A program made the position numbers and the translations under genes. Shown piece after piece: positions 52,465 through 60,916 of a stretch of DNA of 64,000 nt. Numbering within the stretch: the first letter of the stretch is position 1; every line of letters begins with the position of its first letter. The DNA is from Microbacterium sp. B35-30 (GTDB lineage: Bacteria; Actinomycetota; Actinomycetes; Actinomycetales; Microbacteriaceae), in NCBI RefSeq assembly GCF_010634855.1, contig NZ_MWLQ01000018.1:62001-126000 (forward strand). The letters run 5' to 3'. The notes beneath the pieces are model-generated. The model searched no databases, was not told the DNA's origin, and saw only the letters and a list, made by a program, of their open reading frames with translations.

Positions 52465-52552
52465 CGTTTCGTCTCGCTTCGCTCGCTCGACGACCGGTCG
52501 TTGAGCGAGCGAGGAACGTGGTCGTTGAGCGAGCTTACGCAGAGACGAAACC
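52465..52552. repeat. REP-like composite repeat, copy 1
   Basis: One copy of CGTTTCGTCTCG...CTCGACGACC is followed by two inverted copies starting GGTCGTTGAGCGAGC at 52496 and 52520 and ending GAGACGAAACC. The same family occurs at 56495-56591. Confidence 0.85.
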
Positions 52553-52586
52553 GGGCCGTGTTCGTTCTGAGCGAACGCTCCGACTC

Positions 52587-52613
52587 CTAGCACTCTCCTA
52601 TGCCGAGTGCTAA
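52587..52613 (+). promoter_or_regulatory. CIRCE element (HrcA site)
   Basis: CTAGCACTC, nine bases, GAGTGCTAA. It differs from the CIRCE consensus TTAGCACTC-N9-GAGTGCTAA at one base and lies 55 bases before the hsp20 start. Confidence 0.92.
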
Positions 52614-52624
52614 TCTGTATGTAG

Positions 52625-52643
52625 TTGAGCCGGGTGGGCTCAA
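52625..52643 (+). promoter_or_regulatory. HAIR element (HspR site)
   Basis: TTGAGC, seven bases, GCTCAA fits the HspR consensus TTGAGY-N7-RCTCAA. It is embedded in the longer perfect repeat AGTTGAGCC/GGCTCAACT, 12 bases after the CIRCE element. Confidence 0.85.
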
Positions 52644-52667
52644 CTCCAAGACAGAGAGGAGATTCCC

Positions 52668-53123
52668 ATGGCCACCTATGACCCGTTCCGCGACCTCGAC
52701 CGCCTGGCGTCGAGTCTCTTCGAGCAGCGGCGCGGCCCACGGCGGATGCCGATGGACCTGTACCGCGACGGCGACCACTACGTGCTGACCGCCGACCTGC
52801 CCGGCATCGACCCGGGCTCGGTCGACATCGACGTCGACGGCCAGCTGCTGACGATCCGCGCCGAGCGCACGCTGCACAGCGGCGATGACGTCAAGTGGAT
52901 CACCCGCGAGCGCGAGGCTGCCAGCTTCCTGCGCCAGCTCAACCTCGGCCAGGGCATCGACACCGAGCGCATCTCGGCCAACTACAACAACGGCGTGCTG
53001 AGTGTGACGATCCCGGTGAGCGAGAAGGCCAAGCCGCGCAAGATCGAGGTGATGTCCGAGGGCGGTGCGCCGACGATCCAGGCGCACGAGTCCGACGACG
53101 CTCCGCAGCCGATCGAGCAGTAG
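52668..53123 (+). CDS. small heat-shock protein, Hsp20/alpha-crystallin
   Basis: This 151-residue chaperone holds unfolded proteins in a soluble state without ATP. The alpha-crystallin domain spans about 22-130, with DLPGIDPGSVDIDVDG and the conserved GVLSVTIPV (about 108-116). The start has AGAGAGGAG seven bases upstream. Both a CIRCE and a HAIR element precede it, so HrcA and HspR probably both repress it until heat shock. The C-terminal tail lacks a clear IxI motif. A very strong bidirectional terminator follows. Confidence 0.94.
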   Translation: MATYDPFRDLDRLASSLFEQRRGPRRMPMDLYRDGDHYVLTADLPGIDPGSVDIDVDGQLLTIRAERTLHSGDDVKWITREREAASFLRQLNLGQGIDTERISANYNNGVLSVTIPVSEKAKPRKIEVMSEGGAPTIQAHESDDAPQPIEQ

Positions 53124-53141
53124 TCGCGCGCGGTTCCGAAG

Positions 53142-53189
53142 AGAGCAGCTCCGCCGAGAACAGCTCCGCAGAGAGCAGTTCCGCAGAGA
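53142..53189. repeat. 15-bp tandem repeat
   Basis: Units of the type AGAGCAGCTCCGCCG start at 53142, 53157, 53172 and (partial) 53187, with a degenerate earlier unit. They run into the following terminator. Confidence 0.8.
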
Positions 53190-53234
53190 ACGACGGATGC
53201 CTCGTCCCGGCCGGGACGAGGCATCCGTCGTTCT
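53187..53234. terminator. perfect 48-base palindrome, bidirectional terminator
   Basis: A 24-bp perfect inverted repeat centred at 53210/53211 contains GGATGCCTCGTCCCGG and its complement with no loop. It lies between the convergent hsp20 and thymidine kinase genes and can end both transcripts. Confidence 0.85.
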
Positions 53235-53240
53235 GCGAGG

Positions 53241-53825
53241 TCAGGACTTCGTGGCGCCCGTGAAGTGGCGGCGGCAGCGCGCCTGATACGACTCGATCCC
53301 ACCGATCTGCTCGGTCGTCGGCGTGAGCGGGTCGCCGGCACCGCTGGACGTGAGCCGCTGATGGAACGCGGCATCCTCTCCGCACACCGCGCACACGGCC
53401 GTGAGCTTGAGCACGTCCTCGGCGATCGCCATGAGCGCCGGCAGCGGCTCGAAGGGTCGACCGTCGAACGTGACGCAGAGGCCCGAGACCACGACATCCA
53501 CCCCCTCGGCGACCAGAGCACCCACGGCGGCGACGAGGCCCGGCCCGAAGAACTGCGCCTCGTCGATCGCGACGAGGTCGAGTTCGCGGCCCTGAACCGC
53601 AGCGACCAGCGTCTCGACGTCGGGCACCGACCGCGACGGCACGCTGAGTCCGGAGTGGGAGCTCACCTGTCCCTCGCCGCGGCGATGGTCCAGCGCATGA
53701 CTGACGACGTCGACCGACAGGCCGGCGATGCGCGCGCGACGGACGCGACGCAGCAGCTCTTCGGACTTGCCCGCGAACATGGGACCGGCGACGACCTGCA
53801 GCCTCGCCTGGGTGCGCGTGTGCAT
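53241..53825 (-). CDS. tdk: thymidine kinase, type II
   Basis: This 194-residue enzyme phosphorylates thymidine. The P-loop GPMFAGKS is at 14-21, the catalytic acidic pair in VAIDEAQFF is Asp88-Glu89, and the structural zinc is held by Cys145, Cys148, Cys184 and His187. Length fits the bacterial type. I chose the ATG at 53825, which is seven bases after TAGTCT. It is divergent from the DUF2804 gene. Confidence 0.95.
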   Translation of the reverse strand: MHTRTQARLQVVAGPMFAGKSEELLRRVRRARIAGLSVDVVSHALDHRRGEGQVSSHSGLSVPSRSVPDVETLVAAVQGRELDLVAIDEAQFFGPGLVAAVGALVAEGVDVVVSGLCVTFDGRPFEPLPALMAIAEDVLKLTAVCAVCGEDAAFHQRLTSSGAGDPLTPTTEQIGGIESYQARCRRHFTGATKS

Positions 53826-53876
53826 GGCGCCCAGACTACGTCCGCCTAGGATCGAACGACCCTGGAAGGAGCCGCG

Positions 53877-54872
53877 ATGACCGAGCGCGAGCTGACCGCC
53901 CCCGTGGCGCTGACCCGGCCGAACGGTCGCGTCAACCCGGACGCGATCGGCTGGGCGCGCCAGCCCCTCGTCGACACGTCGGGCATCGGGCGCGGCCGCG
54001 GGCGCAACAAGCGGTGGGAGTACTGGAACGTCACCACGCCGACGCACATCCTCGCGCTCACGGTGTCGTCGATCGACTACGCCGCCGTGCACGAGGTGTG
54101 GGTGTTCGACCGGGCGACCGAGCGCACGTGGGGCAAGGGGGCGACCGTCATCCCGGCGCGGGACTTCGAGCTGCCCACCGGCGTCGAGAGCGGTCCCGCC
54201 CGCGCACGCGCGAAGGACCTCGAGATCGAGGTCCTTGCCGAGGAGGGCGGCACACGGCTGCGCGCCCGGATTCCGGATGCCTCGTTCGACGTCTTCGCCT
54301 CGCTGCCTGCCGACCACGAGCGCCTGGCCGTCGTGGTGCCGTGGAGCGCAACGCGCTTCCAGTACACCGTCAAGGACGTCGCGCGTCCTGCCTCGGGATC
54401 AGTGACCGTGGACGGCATCACGCACGACGTGCCGGCAGGGGATTCGTGGGCGGTGCTGGACCACGGTCGGGGGCGCTGGCCCTACGACATCCGCTGGAAC
54501 TGGGGCGCGGGCTCCGGGACCTCGGGCGGGCGCGCCATCGGCATCCAGGTGGGCGGCCGCTGGACAGAGGGCACGGGCTCCACCGAGAACGCCGTGCTGG
54601 TCGACGGGCGGCTGCACAAGATCCACGACGAGCTGGAGTGGGACTACGACATCGCCGAGTGGCGCAGACCGTGGCGCCTCACCGGCGGCGGGCTCGCAGC
54701 ATCCTTCACGCCCTTCTACGACAAGGTGACCCGCACGAATCTCGGCGTGGTCGCCTCGCGCACCGACCAGTGCTTCGGTCATTGGGCGGGCACCTTCGCC
54801 GTGCCCGGCGGCGACGTCGTGAGGTTCGACGGCATCCTGGGCTGGGCAGAGGAGGTCCACAACCGCTGGTGA
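53877..54872 (+). CDS. DUF2804 protein
   Basis: This 331-residue protein has the DUF2804 pattern: RWEYWNVTTPTHILALTVSSIDYA (about 46-69), VLDHGRGRWPYDIRWNWGAGSG (about 197-218) and DGRLHKIHDELEWDY. The family is predicted to be an all-beta lipocalin/hydroxyneurosporene-synthase-like fold, with no enzymology established. It is cytoplasmic. GGAAGGA lies seven bases before the ATG. A leaderless-type ABC gene follows 20 bases later. Confidence 0.85.
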   Translation: MTERELTAPVALTRPNGRVNPDAIGWARQPLVDTSGIGRGRGRNKRWEYWNVTTPTHILALTVSSIDYAAVHEVWVFDRATERTWGKGATVIPARDFELPTGVESGPARARAKDLEIEVLAEEGGTRLRARIPDASFDVFASLPADHERLAVVVPWSATRFQYTVKDVARPASGSVTVDGITHDVPAGDSWAVLDHGRGRWPYDIRWNWGAGSGTSGGRAIGIQVGGRWTEGTGSTENAVLVDGRLHKIHDELEWDYDIAEWRRPWRLTGGGLAASFTPFYDKVTRTNLGVVASRTDQCFGHWAGTFAVPGGDVVRFDGILGWAEEVHNRW

Positions 54873-54892
54873 CGCGGGTCTAACCTGAGCGC

Positions 54893-55747
54893 ATGGATGC
54901 CGTCAGCGTGCGTGATCTCCATGTGCGGCGCGGGAAGACCGAGGTCTTCACGGCGCTCGACCTCGACATCCCGCGCGGGCAGATCACCGGGCTGATGGGG
55001 CCGTCCGGGTGCGGCAAGACGACGCTGATGCGCGCGATCGTGGGCGTGCAGAAGATCGCGGGCGGCACCGTGACAGTGCTCGGCGAGCCGGGCGGGTCGA
55101 GCGTGCTGCGGCGGCGGGTGGCGTACGACACGCAGGCGGCGTCGGTGTACGGCGACCTCACGATCGAGCAGAACCTGCGGTACTTCGCGCGCCTCGTCGG
55201 CGCGCCGCGCAGCGACGTCGACCGGGTCATCGAGCAGGTGGGGCTCGCCGACCAGCGCGATCAGACCATCGACTCCCTGAGCGGCGGGCAGGAGAGCCGC
55301 GTCTCGCTCGCGGTCGCGATGCTCGGTGCCCCCGAACTGCTCGTCCTCGACGAGCCGACGGTGGGGCTCGACCCGGTGCTGCGCGCCGAGCTGTGGGAGG
55401 TCTTCCGCGCTCTCGCGGACGCGGGCGCGACGCTCGTCGTCTCGAGCCACGTCATGGACGAGGCGCTGCGCTGCGACCGCCTCGTGCTCATGCGGGTGGG
55501 TCGTGTCGTCGCCGACACGACGCCGGCGGGCCTGCTCGCAGACACCGGGACGACGGATCCGGATGCCGCGTTCCTCGCGCTCATCGAACGCGACGCCCTT
55601 CGACAAGCTCAGGGACCGGACGGGGCTCAGGGACCGGACGGGGCTCAGGAACCGCACCCGCTCACCCGCCGCGAGGCGCGGGAGCAGGCGCAGCATCCTC
55701 ACGTGCCTGCGCAGGAGCCCCCCACGGATCAGGGGAGCGGCTCGTGA
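54893..55747 (+). CDS. ABC-2 type exporter ATPase
   Basis: This 284-residue ATPase has Walker A GPSGCGKTT (about 36-44), signature LSGGQ (about 129-133) and Walker B LLVLDEP (about 147-153), with the H-loop in VVSSHVMDEA. TAACCT lies six bases before the ATG. Residues about 233-254 read [21 protein letters not shown], produced by a REP-like repeat that has multiplied in frame; the rest of the tail is low complexity. The stop overlaps the permease start (GTGA). Together they form a drug- or lipid-type exporter whose substrate is unknown. Confidence 0.92.
   Translation: MDAVSVRDLHVRRGKTEVFTALDLDIPRGQITGLMGPSGCGKTTLMRAIVGVQKIAGGTVTVLGEPGGSSVLRRRVAYDTQAASVYGDLTIEQNLRYFARLVGAPRSDVDRVIEQVGLADQRDQTIDSLSGGQESRVSLAVAMLGAPELLVLDEPTVGLDPVLRAELWEVFRALADAGATLVVSSHVMDEALRCDRLVLMRVGRVVADTTPAGLLADTGTTDPDAAFLALIERDALRQAQGPDGAQGPDGAQEPHPLTRREAREQAQHPHVPAQEPPTDQGSGS
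55591..55653 (+). repeat. REP-like sequence with 18-bp tandem expansion inside the ABC ATPase gene
   Basis: The 29-base unit at 55591-55619 matches araB 23136-23164 except for one base. It continues as GACGGGGCTCAGGGACCG repeated about 18 bases apart, giving DGAQGP repeats. Confidence 0.85.
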
Positions 55748-56478
55748 ACGGCATGCTCACCTTCGCGACCGCCGGGCGGGTGCTCCGCCAGCTCAGCCAC
55801 GACCCGCGTTCGATCGCCCTGATGCTTGTCGCGCCGAGCATCCTCGTCGGGCTGTTCGCGTGGCTGTTCAGCGAACAGGAGGGCGTGTTCGACCAGTTCG
55901 GCGGTCCGATCCTCGCGCTCTTCCCCTTCATCGTGATGTTCCTCATCACCTCCATCACGACGCTCCGCGAGCGCCGGTCGGGCACCCTCGAGCGGCTCAT
56001 GACGACCCCGATCGCCAAGGCCGACTTCATCCTCGGCTACGGTCTCGCGTTCGCCCTGATGGCGACGCTGCAGGCCGTCATCACCGTCACCTTCGCGGTG
56101 TGGGTGTGCGGGCTCGATGTCGACGGACCGCTGTGGCAGCTGGGCCTGGTGGCCGTCGTCGATGCGATCCTCGGCAGCGCGCTGGGACTCCTCGCCAGCG
56201 CCTTCGCGCGGACCGAGTTCCAGGCCGTGCAGTTCATGCCGCTGATCGTGTTCCCGCAGATCATCCTCGGCGGCCTGTTCATGCCGCGCGAAGACATGCC
56301 CGAGGCGCTGTACCAGATCTCGAAGGTGCTGCCCCTGAGCTATGCCATCGACACGATCAACGCGGTGACCGCGGGCGACGAGGGGTGGGATGTCTTCGGA
56401 CCGCTCCTCGTGGTGGTCGCCTTCGCCGCGGGAGCGCTGATCCTCGCGTCGCTCACGCTCCGGCGGCGCACTCCGTGA
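55744..56478 (+). CDS. ABC-2 type exporter permease
   Basis: This 244-residue permease has six predicted membrane segments. LRERRSGTLERLMTTPI is the typical amphipathic coupling helix of ABC-2 exporters, and FMPLIVFPQIILGGLFMP is the family's conserved membrane block. The GTG at 55744 overlaps the ATPase stop. The MarR gene lies opposite, beyond a REP-like repeat, and may regulate this pair. Confidence 0.92.
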   Translation: MNGMLTFATAGRVLRQLSHDPRSIALMLVAPSILVGLFAWLFSEQEGVFDQFGGPILALFPFIVMFLITSITTLRERRSGTLERLMTTPIAKADFILGYGLAFALMATLQAVITVTFAVWVCGLDVDGPLWQLGLVAVVDAILGSALGLLASAFARTEFQAVQFMPLIVFPQIILGGLFMPREDMPEALYQISKVLPLSYAIDTINAVTAGDEGWDVFGPLLVVVAFAAGALILASLTLRRRTP

Positions 56479-56494
56479 GGAGGCCGGAGCCACC

Positions 56495-56591
56495 GGTCGT
56501 TGAGCGGGCGAGGACGAGCGAGACGAAACGCAGCGAGCCGACGTGCGACGCCGGCTGGGGCGTTTCGTCTCGCCGCGCTCGCTCAACGACC
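56495..56591. repeat. REP-like composite repeat, copy 2
   Basis: GGTCGTTGAGCGGGCGAGG...GAGACGAAACG is followed by its inverted copy CGTTTCGTCTCG...CGCTCAACGACC. It is the same family as 52465-52552 and ends 10 bases before the convergent MarR stop codon. Confidence 0.85.
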
Positions 56592-56601
56592 GAGCTGGGA
56601 G

Positions 56602-57042
56602 TCAGCAGTCGGGCTGCGGCTTGCGGAGCTTGGCAGTGAGCTCGCGCAGCTGAGCGAGCTCCTCGTCGGACAGCAGCGACATCCGCTCGGCGATGGCCCG
56701 GCCGTGCGCACTGGCGATGCGGCGGAACAGCGACGCCCCGGCATCCGTCGCGTGCACGAGCGCCCCGCGACCGTCGTCGGGGTCCGCGCATTTGGTGAGC
56801 AGCCCACGCGCCACCATGCGGTCGACGAGACGCGACACACTGGGCTGGCTGATGAGCATGTTGGCGGTCACGTCGCGGAGGCGCGCGGTGAGATCGTCGG
56901 AGCGCGTGACGGTGAGGAGGACGTCGTACTCGGCCTGGCTCAGCATCTCGTCGTCGAAGTCGCCGTTGATGTCGCCGAACACCTCGTGCTGGGCACGGAA
57001 GAGGCTCTCCCAGGCGTCGATGGCGAGACGGCGGTCGGTCAT
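56602..57042 (-). CDS. MarR-family transcriptional regulator
   Basis: This 146-residue winged-helix regulator has the helix-turn-helix LRDVTANMLISQPSVSRLVDRMVARGLL (about 55-82) and the wing CADPDDGRGALVHATDAG (about 85-102). TACTCT lies seven bases before the ATG, so it is probably leaderless. MarR proteins usually repress efflux or catabolic genes and respond to small phenolics. The nearby ABC exporter, transcribed towards it, is a possible target, but no palindrome shared by both promoters was noticed. Confidence 0.9.
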   Translation of the reverse strand: MTDRRLAIDAWESLFRAQHEVFGDINGDFDDEMLSQAEYDVLLTVTRSDDLTARLRDVTANMLISQPSVSRLVDRMVARGLLTKCADPDDGRGALVHATDAGASLFRRIASAHGRAIAERMSLLSDEELAQLRELTAKLRKPQPDC

Positions 57043-57084
57043 ACCGTCAAGAGTAGGGCAGGCTGCGGACCCTAGGCTGGCGGC

Positions 57085-58884
57085 ATGTCGTCATCCTCCA
57101 TCGCGTCGTGGCGCTCGCGTCGTCTCGGCGTCGTGGGCCTGCTGCTCGCTCTTTTCGCGGGCCTGCTGCTCACGGTCGTCGTCGCTCCTCCCGCCCGTGC
57201 GGATGTCGAGGACTTCTCGTTCGAGAGCCTCGATGTCGAGTACCAGCTGGGCCGCGCGGAGGACGGCACGAGCACGCTCACCGTCGTGGAGACATTCGTC
57301 GCGATCTTCCCCGAGTTCGACCAGAACCGCGGCATGCGCCGCGCCATCCCCGACAGCTACCAGGGTGCGCCGCTCGACCCGCAGCTGGTCTCTCTCACCG
57401 ACGAGAACGGTGCACCGCGCGAGGCCGAGACCGAGACGGAGGACGGACTCTTCCTGATGACCTCGCGTGCCGGCGACTTCGTCCACGGCCGCCAGACCTA
57501 CGTGTTCACCTACACGCTCGAGAACGTCACGCGGTACTTCGCCGACACCGGGTCGGACGAGTTCTACTGGGATGTGAACGGCACGGCGTGGCCGCAGCCG
57601 TTCGGGCGCGTCACCGCCCGCGTCACGATGTCCGACGAGCTGGATGCCGCGCGCACCGGTGGTCTGGCCTGCTACGCGGGCTACCAGGACGACACCCGCA
57701 GGTGCGACGTCTCGGAGGTCGACGGTGCGGTCGCGGCATCCGTCTCGGACGTGCAGCCGTACCAGACGATGACCATTGCGATCGGGTTCGAGCCCGAGAC
57801 CTTCACCGAATTCGACACGTCGTACCTCGCCTCGCCGTGGGGCTGGCTGCAGGGACTGGTGGCGTTGCTGGGCCTCGGCACCGCGGTGATCCTCGCGGCC
57901 CGCACGCGCGCGCGGCACCTCCCGGACGAACCCGGCCGGCCCGTGATCATCGCCGAGTTCACCCCGCCGCGCGGCATCGACGCGCTCGAGAGCGCGGTGC
58001 TCCTCGGTCACACGACGAAGGCGATCCCCGCCGAGGTGCTCGAGCAGGCCGTGGTGGGCAGCATCCGCATCGAAGAGGGCCCGGCGAAGATGTTCGGCGG
58101 CACCCGTCTGAAGGCCGTGCTCGTCGACCCGTCGCTGGCAGACGGAGATGGACGGATGCTGCTTCCCGGCCTCTTCCCGAACGGCGTAGCGGGCGAGGAG
58201 TTCGAGTTCGGGCGCACCGACACCCGGTTCTCGTCGACGGCGCAGACGGTGCTCAAGGCGGCGACATCGGAACTGTCGACGCGCGGACTCCGCCGGACCG
58301 TCCCGGCGAGTGCGAGAGCGTGGCCGGTGGCGATCGCGATCGTCTCGGCGGTGCTGGTGCTGCTGTTCGGCATCGCGGCGATGGTGGCCTGGGTGACGCC
58401 GCTCGTGCCCATCCTGCTGATCGTGGGTGCCTTCGTCGTGGTCGTGGTCGTGGGCGGAATGGTGTCGCGCAAGCCGCTTACCGCCGCCGGCGCCGAAGTG
58501 CGCGACCACCTGCACGGCCTGAAGCAGTTCATCGAATGGGCGGAGGCTGACCGCATCCGCATGCTGCAGTCGCCGCAGGGCGCCGAGCGGGTGCCGGTCG
58601 ACATCTCCGACCCGCGGGTGAAGCTGAAGCTGTACGAGAAGCTCCTGCCGTACGCGGTCGTGTTCGGCCAGGAGAAGAAGTGGGCCGACGAGCTCGCCGT
58701 GCTCTACGGCGAAGGCAACTCACCCGGCTGGTACGCGGGCTCGACGGGGTTCAACGCCGCGGCGTTCTCGGCCGGCATCTCGACGCTGTCGTCGTCGGCC
58801 TCGGCGTCCTCGTCGTCGGGCGGTTCGTCGGGCGGCGGCTCCGCCGGCGGTGGTGGTGGCGGCGGAGGCGGCGGCGGCGTGTGA
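57085..58884 (+). CDS. DUF2207 membrane protein
   Basis: This 599-residue protein has a signal peptide (about 1-40, cut after ARA), an extracellular DUF2207 domain (about 41-245), one membrane helix (about 256-274), a cytoplasmic part, and two further helices (about 412-434 and 437-460). The C-terminus ends in a long Ser/Gly tract (about 570-599) typical of the family. TAGGCT lies six bases before the ATG. Function is unknown. It is divergent from the MarR gene and may share a 40-base promoter region. Confidence 0.88.
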   Translation: MSSSSIASWRSRRLGVVGLLLALFAGLLLTVVVAPPARADVEDFSFESLDVEYQLGRAEDGTSTLTVVETFVAIFPEFDQNRGMRRAIPDSYQGAPLDPQLVSLTDENGAPREAETETEDGLFLMTSRAGDFVHGRQTYVFTYTLENVTRYFADTGSDEFYWDVNGTAWPQPFGRVTARVTMSDELDAARTGGLACYAGYQDDTRRCDVSEVDGAVAASVSDVQPYQTMTIAIGFEPETFTEFDTSYLASPWGWLQGLVALLGLGTAVILAARTRARHLPDEPGRPVIIAEFTPPRGIDALESAVLLGHTTKAIPAEVLEQAVVGSIRIEEGPAKMFGGTRLKAVLVDPSLADGDGRMLLPGLFPNGVAGEEFEFGRTDTRFSSTAQTVLKAATSELSTRGLRRTVPASARAWPVAIAIVSAVLVLLFGIAAMVAWVTPLVPILLIVGAFVVVVVVGGMVSRKPLTAAGAEVRDHLHGLKQFIEWAEADRIRMLQSPQGAERVPVDISDPRVKLKLYEKLLPYAVVFGQEKKWADELAVLYGEGNSPGWYAGSTGFNAAAFSAGISTLSSSASASSSSGGSSGGGSAGGGGGGGGGGGV

Positions 58885-58919
58885 CGCCTGCCGGTTCCTG
58901 AGGTCGTCGAGGGGCGCGC

Positions 58920-60401
58920 TCAGCCGTCGAGTCCGAGGCGCCGTGAACCCTCCGGTGCGTGCAGTCGGGCGAGGAACAGGTCGGTGCCGCGCGGGATCCC
59001 GCGGCGGTCGCCGCGCGAGACGATCACGATCGCGAGCACCGCGATCGGCACGGTCCACGCCGCCGGCTGCTCGAGGAACGGGCGCAGCGCGGGGAGCCAC
59101 GCCGACACGATCCCACCCCCGAGGATCGCGACGCCCGACAGCACCGCGCCGGTGAGCATGCCGGCGATGGCGCCTCGCGCCGTGAGGCCGCGCCACCATA
59201 TGCCCAGCAGGAGGACGGGACACAGCGTCGACGCGGTGAAGGCGAACACGAGTCCCACGCTGCCGGCCAGCCCGGCCGACTCCGTGGCCAGGGCCACGAC
59301 GAGCGGGACGAACGACGAGAGCACGGCCGCGATGCGGAACCCCCGGACGCTGCCGCCGAGAAGGTCCTGACTGATCACGCCGGCGAGGGAGACGACGAGA
59401 CCCGACGACGTGGAGAGGAACGCCGCGAACGCGCCGGCGATGACGAGGGCCGTGAGCAGGTCGCCCAGCGGCCCGGCGACCAGTCGGCTCGGCAGGAGCA
59501 GGACGAGCGCGTCGGCGTCGCCCGAGGCGGCGAGGTCGGGGGCGAACGCCCGGCCCAGCAGTCCGAACGCCGTGGGGAACAGGTAGAAGACCGAGAGCAT
59601 CACGAGCACGATCACGGTCGTGCGTCGCGCTGCCACCCCGTCGGGGTTGGTGTAGAAGCGCACCAGCACGTGGGGGAGCCCCAATGTGCCGAGCAGCAGC
59701 GCGACCATGAGCGAGATCGTCCGGTACACCTCGAGATCGCCTGGACCGGCACTCGCCGGGAACGCCTCGACGGGCGGCAGGGCGGGCGGCACGTCGCCGA
59801 CGAGGAGCAGGATCGCCACCACCGGGATCGCGAGCGCCGTGAGCTTCAGCCAGAACTGGAACGCCTGCACGAACGTGATCGACCGCATGCCGCCGGCCGC
59901 GACGACGACGGCGACGATCACCGCGACGGCGAGCGAGCCGACCCAGGCGGGGAGGCCGGTGGTGATCCGCACGGTCAGCGCCGCGCCCTGCAGCTGCGGC
60001 ACGATGTAGAACCAGCCGATGACGATGACGAGCGTGCTCGTCACGCGGCGCGCCCAGACCGAGTCGAGCCGCGCCTCGGTGAAGTCGGGGATCGTGTAGG
60101 CGCCCGAGCGGCGCAGCGGGGCGGCGACGAACAGCAGCAGCATGAGATACCCGGCCGTGTAGCCGATCGGGAACCAGAGCGCCGCCGATCCCGTGAGCAG
60201 GATGAGGCCCGCGATGCCGAGGAACGACGCCGCCGACAGGTACTCACCGCCGATGGCCGAGGCGTTCCACCACGGCCGCACCGTGCGGCTCGCCACGTAG
60301 AAGTCACTCGTCGTGCGGGAGACCCGCAGGCCGTAGAACCCGATGAGCGCCGACACGATCGCGACGGCGGCGATCGCGGTGTAGCCGATGGCGGGGTTCA
60401 C
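58920..60401 (-). CDS. sodium:solute symporter (SSS family), acetate/ActP-like
   Basis: This 493-residue transporter has about thirteen membrane segments. The SSS signatures are visible as the DFYVASRTVRPWWNASAIGGEYLSAASFLGIAG block (about 32-64) and LATESAGLAGSVGLVFAFTAST (about 390-411). The first block matches acetate permease ActP. The GTG at 60401 overlaps the stop of the upstream small membrane protein gene. The operon, in transcription order, is sensor kinase, response regulator, small membrane protein, symporter, all coupled by four-base overlaps. Confidence 0.92.
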   Translation of the reverse strand: MNPAIGYTAIAAVAIVSALIGFYGLRVSRTTSDFYVASRTVRPWWNASAIGGEYLSAASFLGIAGLILLTGSAALWFPIGYTAGYLMLLLFVAAPLRRSGAYTIPDFTEARLDSVWARRVTSTLVIVIGWFYIVPQLQGAALTVRITTGLPAWVGSLAVAVIVAVVVAAGGMRSITFVQAFQFWLKLTALAIPVVAILLLVGDVPPALPPVEAFPASAGPGDLEVYRTISLMVALLLGTLGLPHVLVRFYTNPDGVAARRTTVIVLVMLSVFYLFPTAFGLLGRAFAPDLAASGDADALVLLLPSRLVAGPLGDLLTALVIAGAFAAFLSTSSGLVVSLAGVISQDLLGGSVRGFRIAAVLSSFVPLVVALATESAGLAGSVGLVFAFTASTLCPVLLLGIWWRGLTARGAIAGMLTGAVLSGVAILGGGIVSAWLPALRPFLEQPAAWTVPIAVLAIVIVSRGDRRGIPRGTDLFLARLHAPEGSRRLGLDG

Positions 60402-60916
60402 TCGTCCTCCGTCAGCGACCGGTAGCGTGCCTCGTTGCGCGAAGCCGCACGCAGATAGAGTGCGGCGACCGTGATGGCCAGCGGGTAGACGCCCACGCCG
60501 AGCAGCAGCCACGACACCGGCACGCCGAGAACGAACGTGGTGTCGAACGCGGGCACGAAGGCGATCGCCAGCACGAACAGTGCCGTCGCCGCCGCGAATC
60601 CGACCGCGAACACGACTCCGAGTCGCAGCTGCGAGCGGATCAGCGAGCGCACGTACACTCCGGCGATGTCGCTCGTCGGCGCATCGGCGGCGTTGCGCGA
60701 CACCGGCCGGGTCGAGGCGGCGGGCGAGCCGGCGCGCGGCGCGGTCACGCGCACGCGCTCGGGCGGTGCTGCCGCAGCGGATGGCACCGCGCGGTCGGTG
60801 GGAGCGTCGTCCGCGGCGGCGTCGGCGTGCGAGCCGGGTGCGTCTCGAGACAGCGGGCCGCCGGCGCGGGAGTCGGACTCTTCGCCGGCGCTGCCGTGCG
60901 ATGCGCGGGAGGTCAT
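60398..60916 (-). CDS. membrane protein with two C-terminal helices, symporter partner
   Basis: This 172-residue protein has a disordered Ala/Asp/Arg-rich first half (about 1-85) and two membrane helices (about 98-121 and 128-150), then RAASRNEARYRSLTEDE. The helix region resembles DUF485 proteins, which accompany ActP-type symporters, including the 63098 gene here. The start overlaps the response regulator stop (ATGA) and its stop overlaps the symporter start (GTGA). Function is probably to assist or regulate the symporter. Confidence 0.8.
   Translation of the reverse strand: MTSRASHGSAGEESDSRAGGPLSRDAPGSHADAAADDAPTDRAVPSAAAAPPERVRVTAPRAGSPAASTRPVSRNAADAPTSDIAGVYVRSLIRSQLRLGVVFAVGFAAATALFVLAIAFVPAFDTTFVLGVPVSWLLLGVGVYPLAITVAALYLRAASRNEARYRSLTEDE

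Noticed and set aside
58959-60425. A 488-codon frame opposite the SSS symporter
   Set aside because: Very rich in Arg, Glu and His with no hydrophobic core; the opposite strand encodes a clear symporter.
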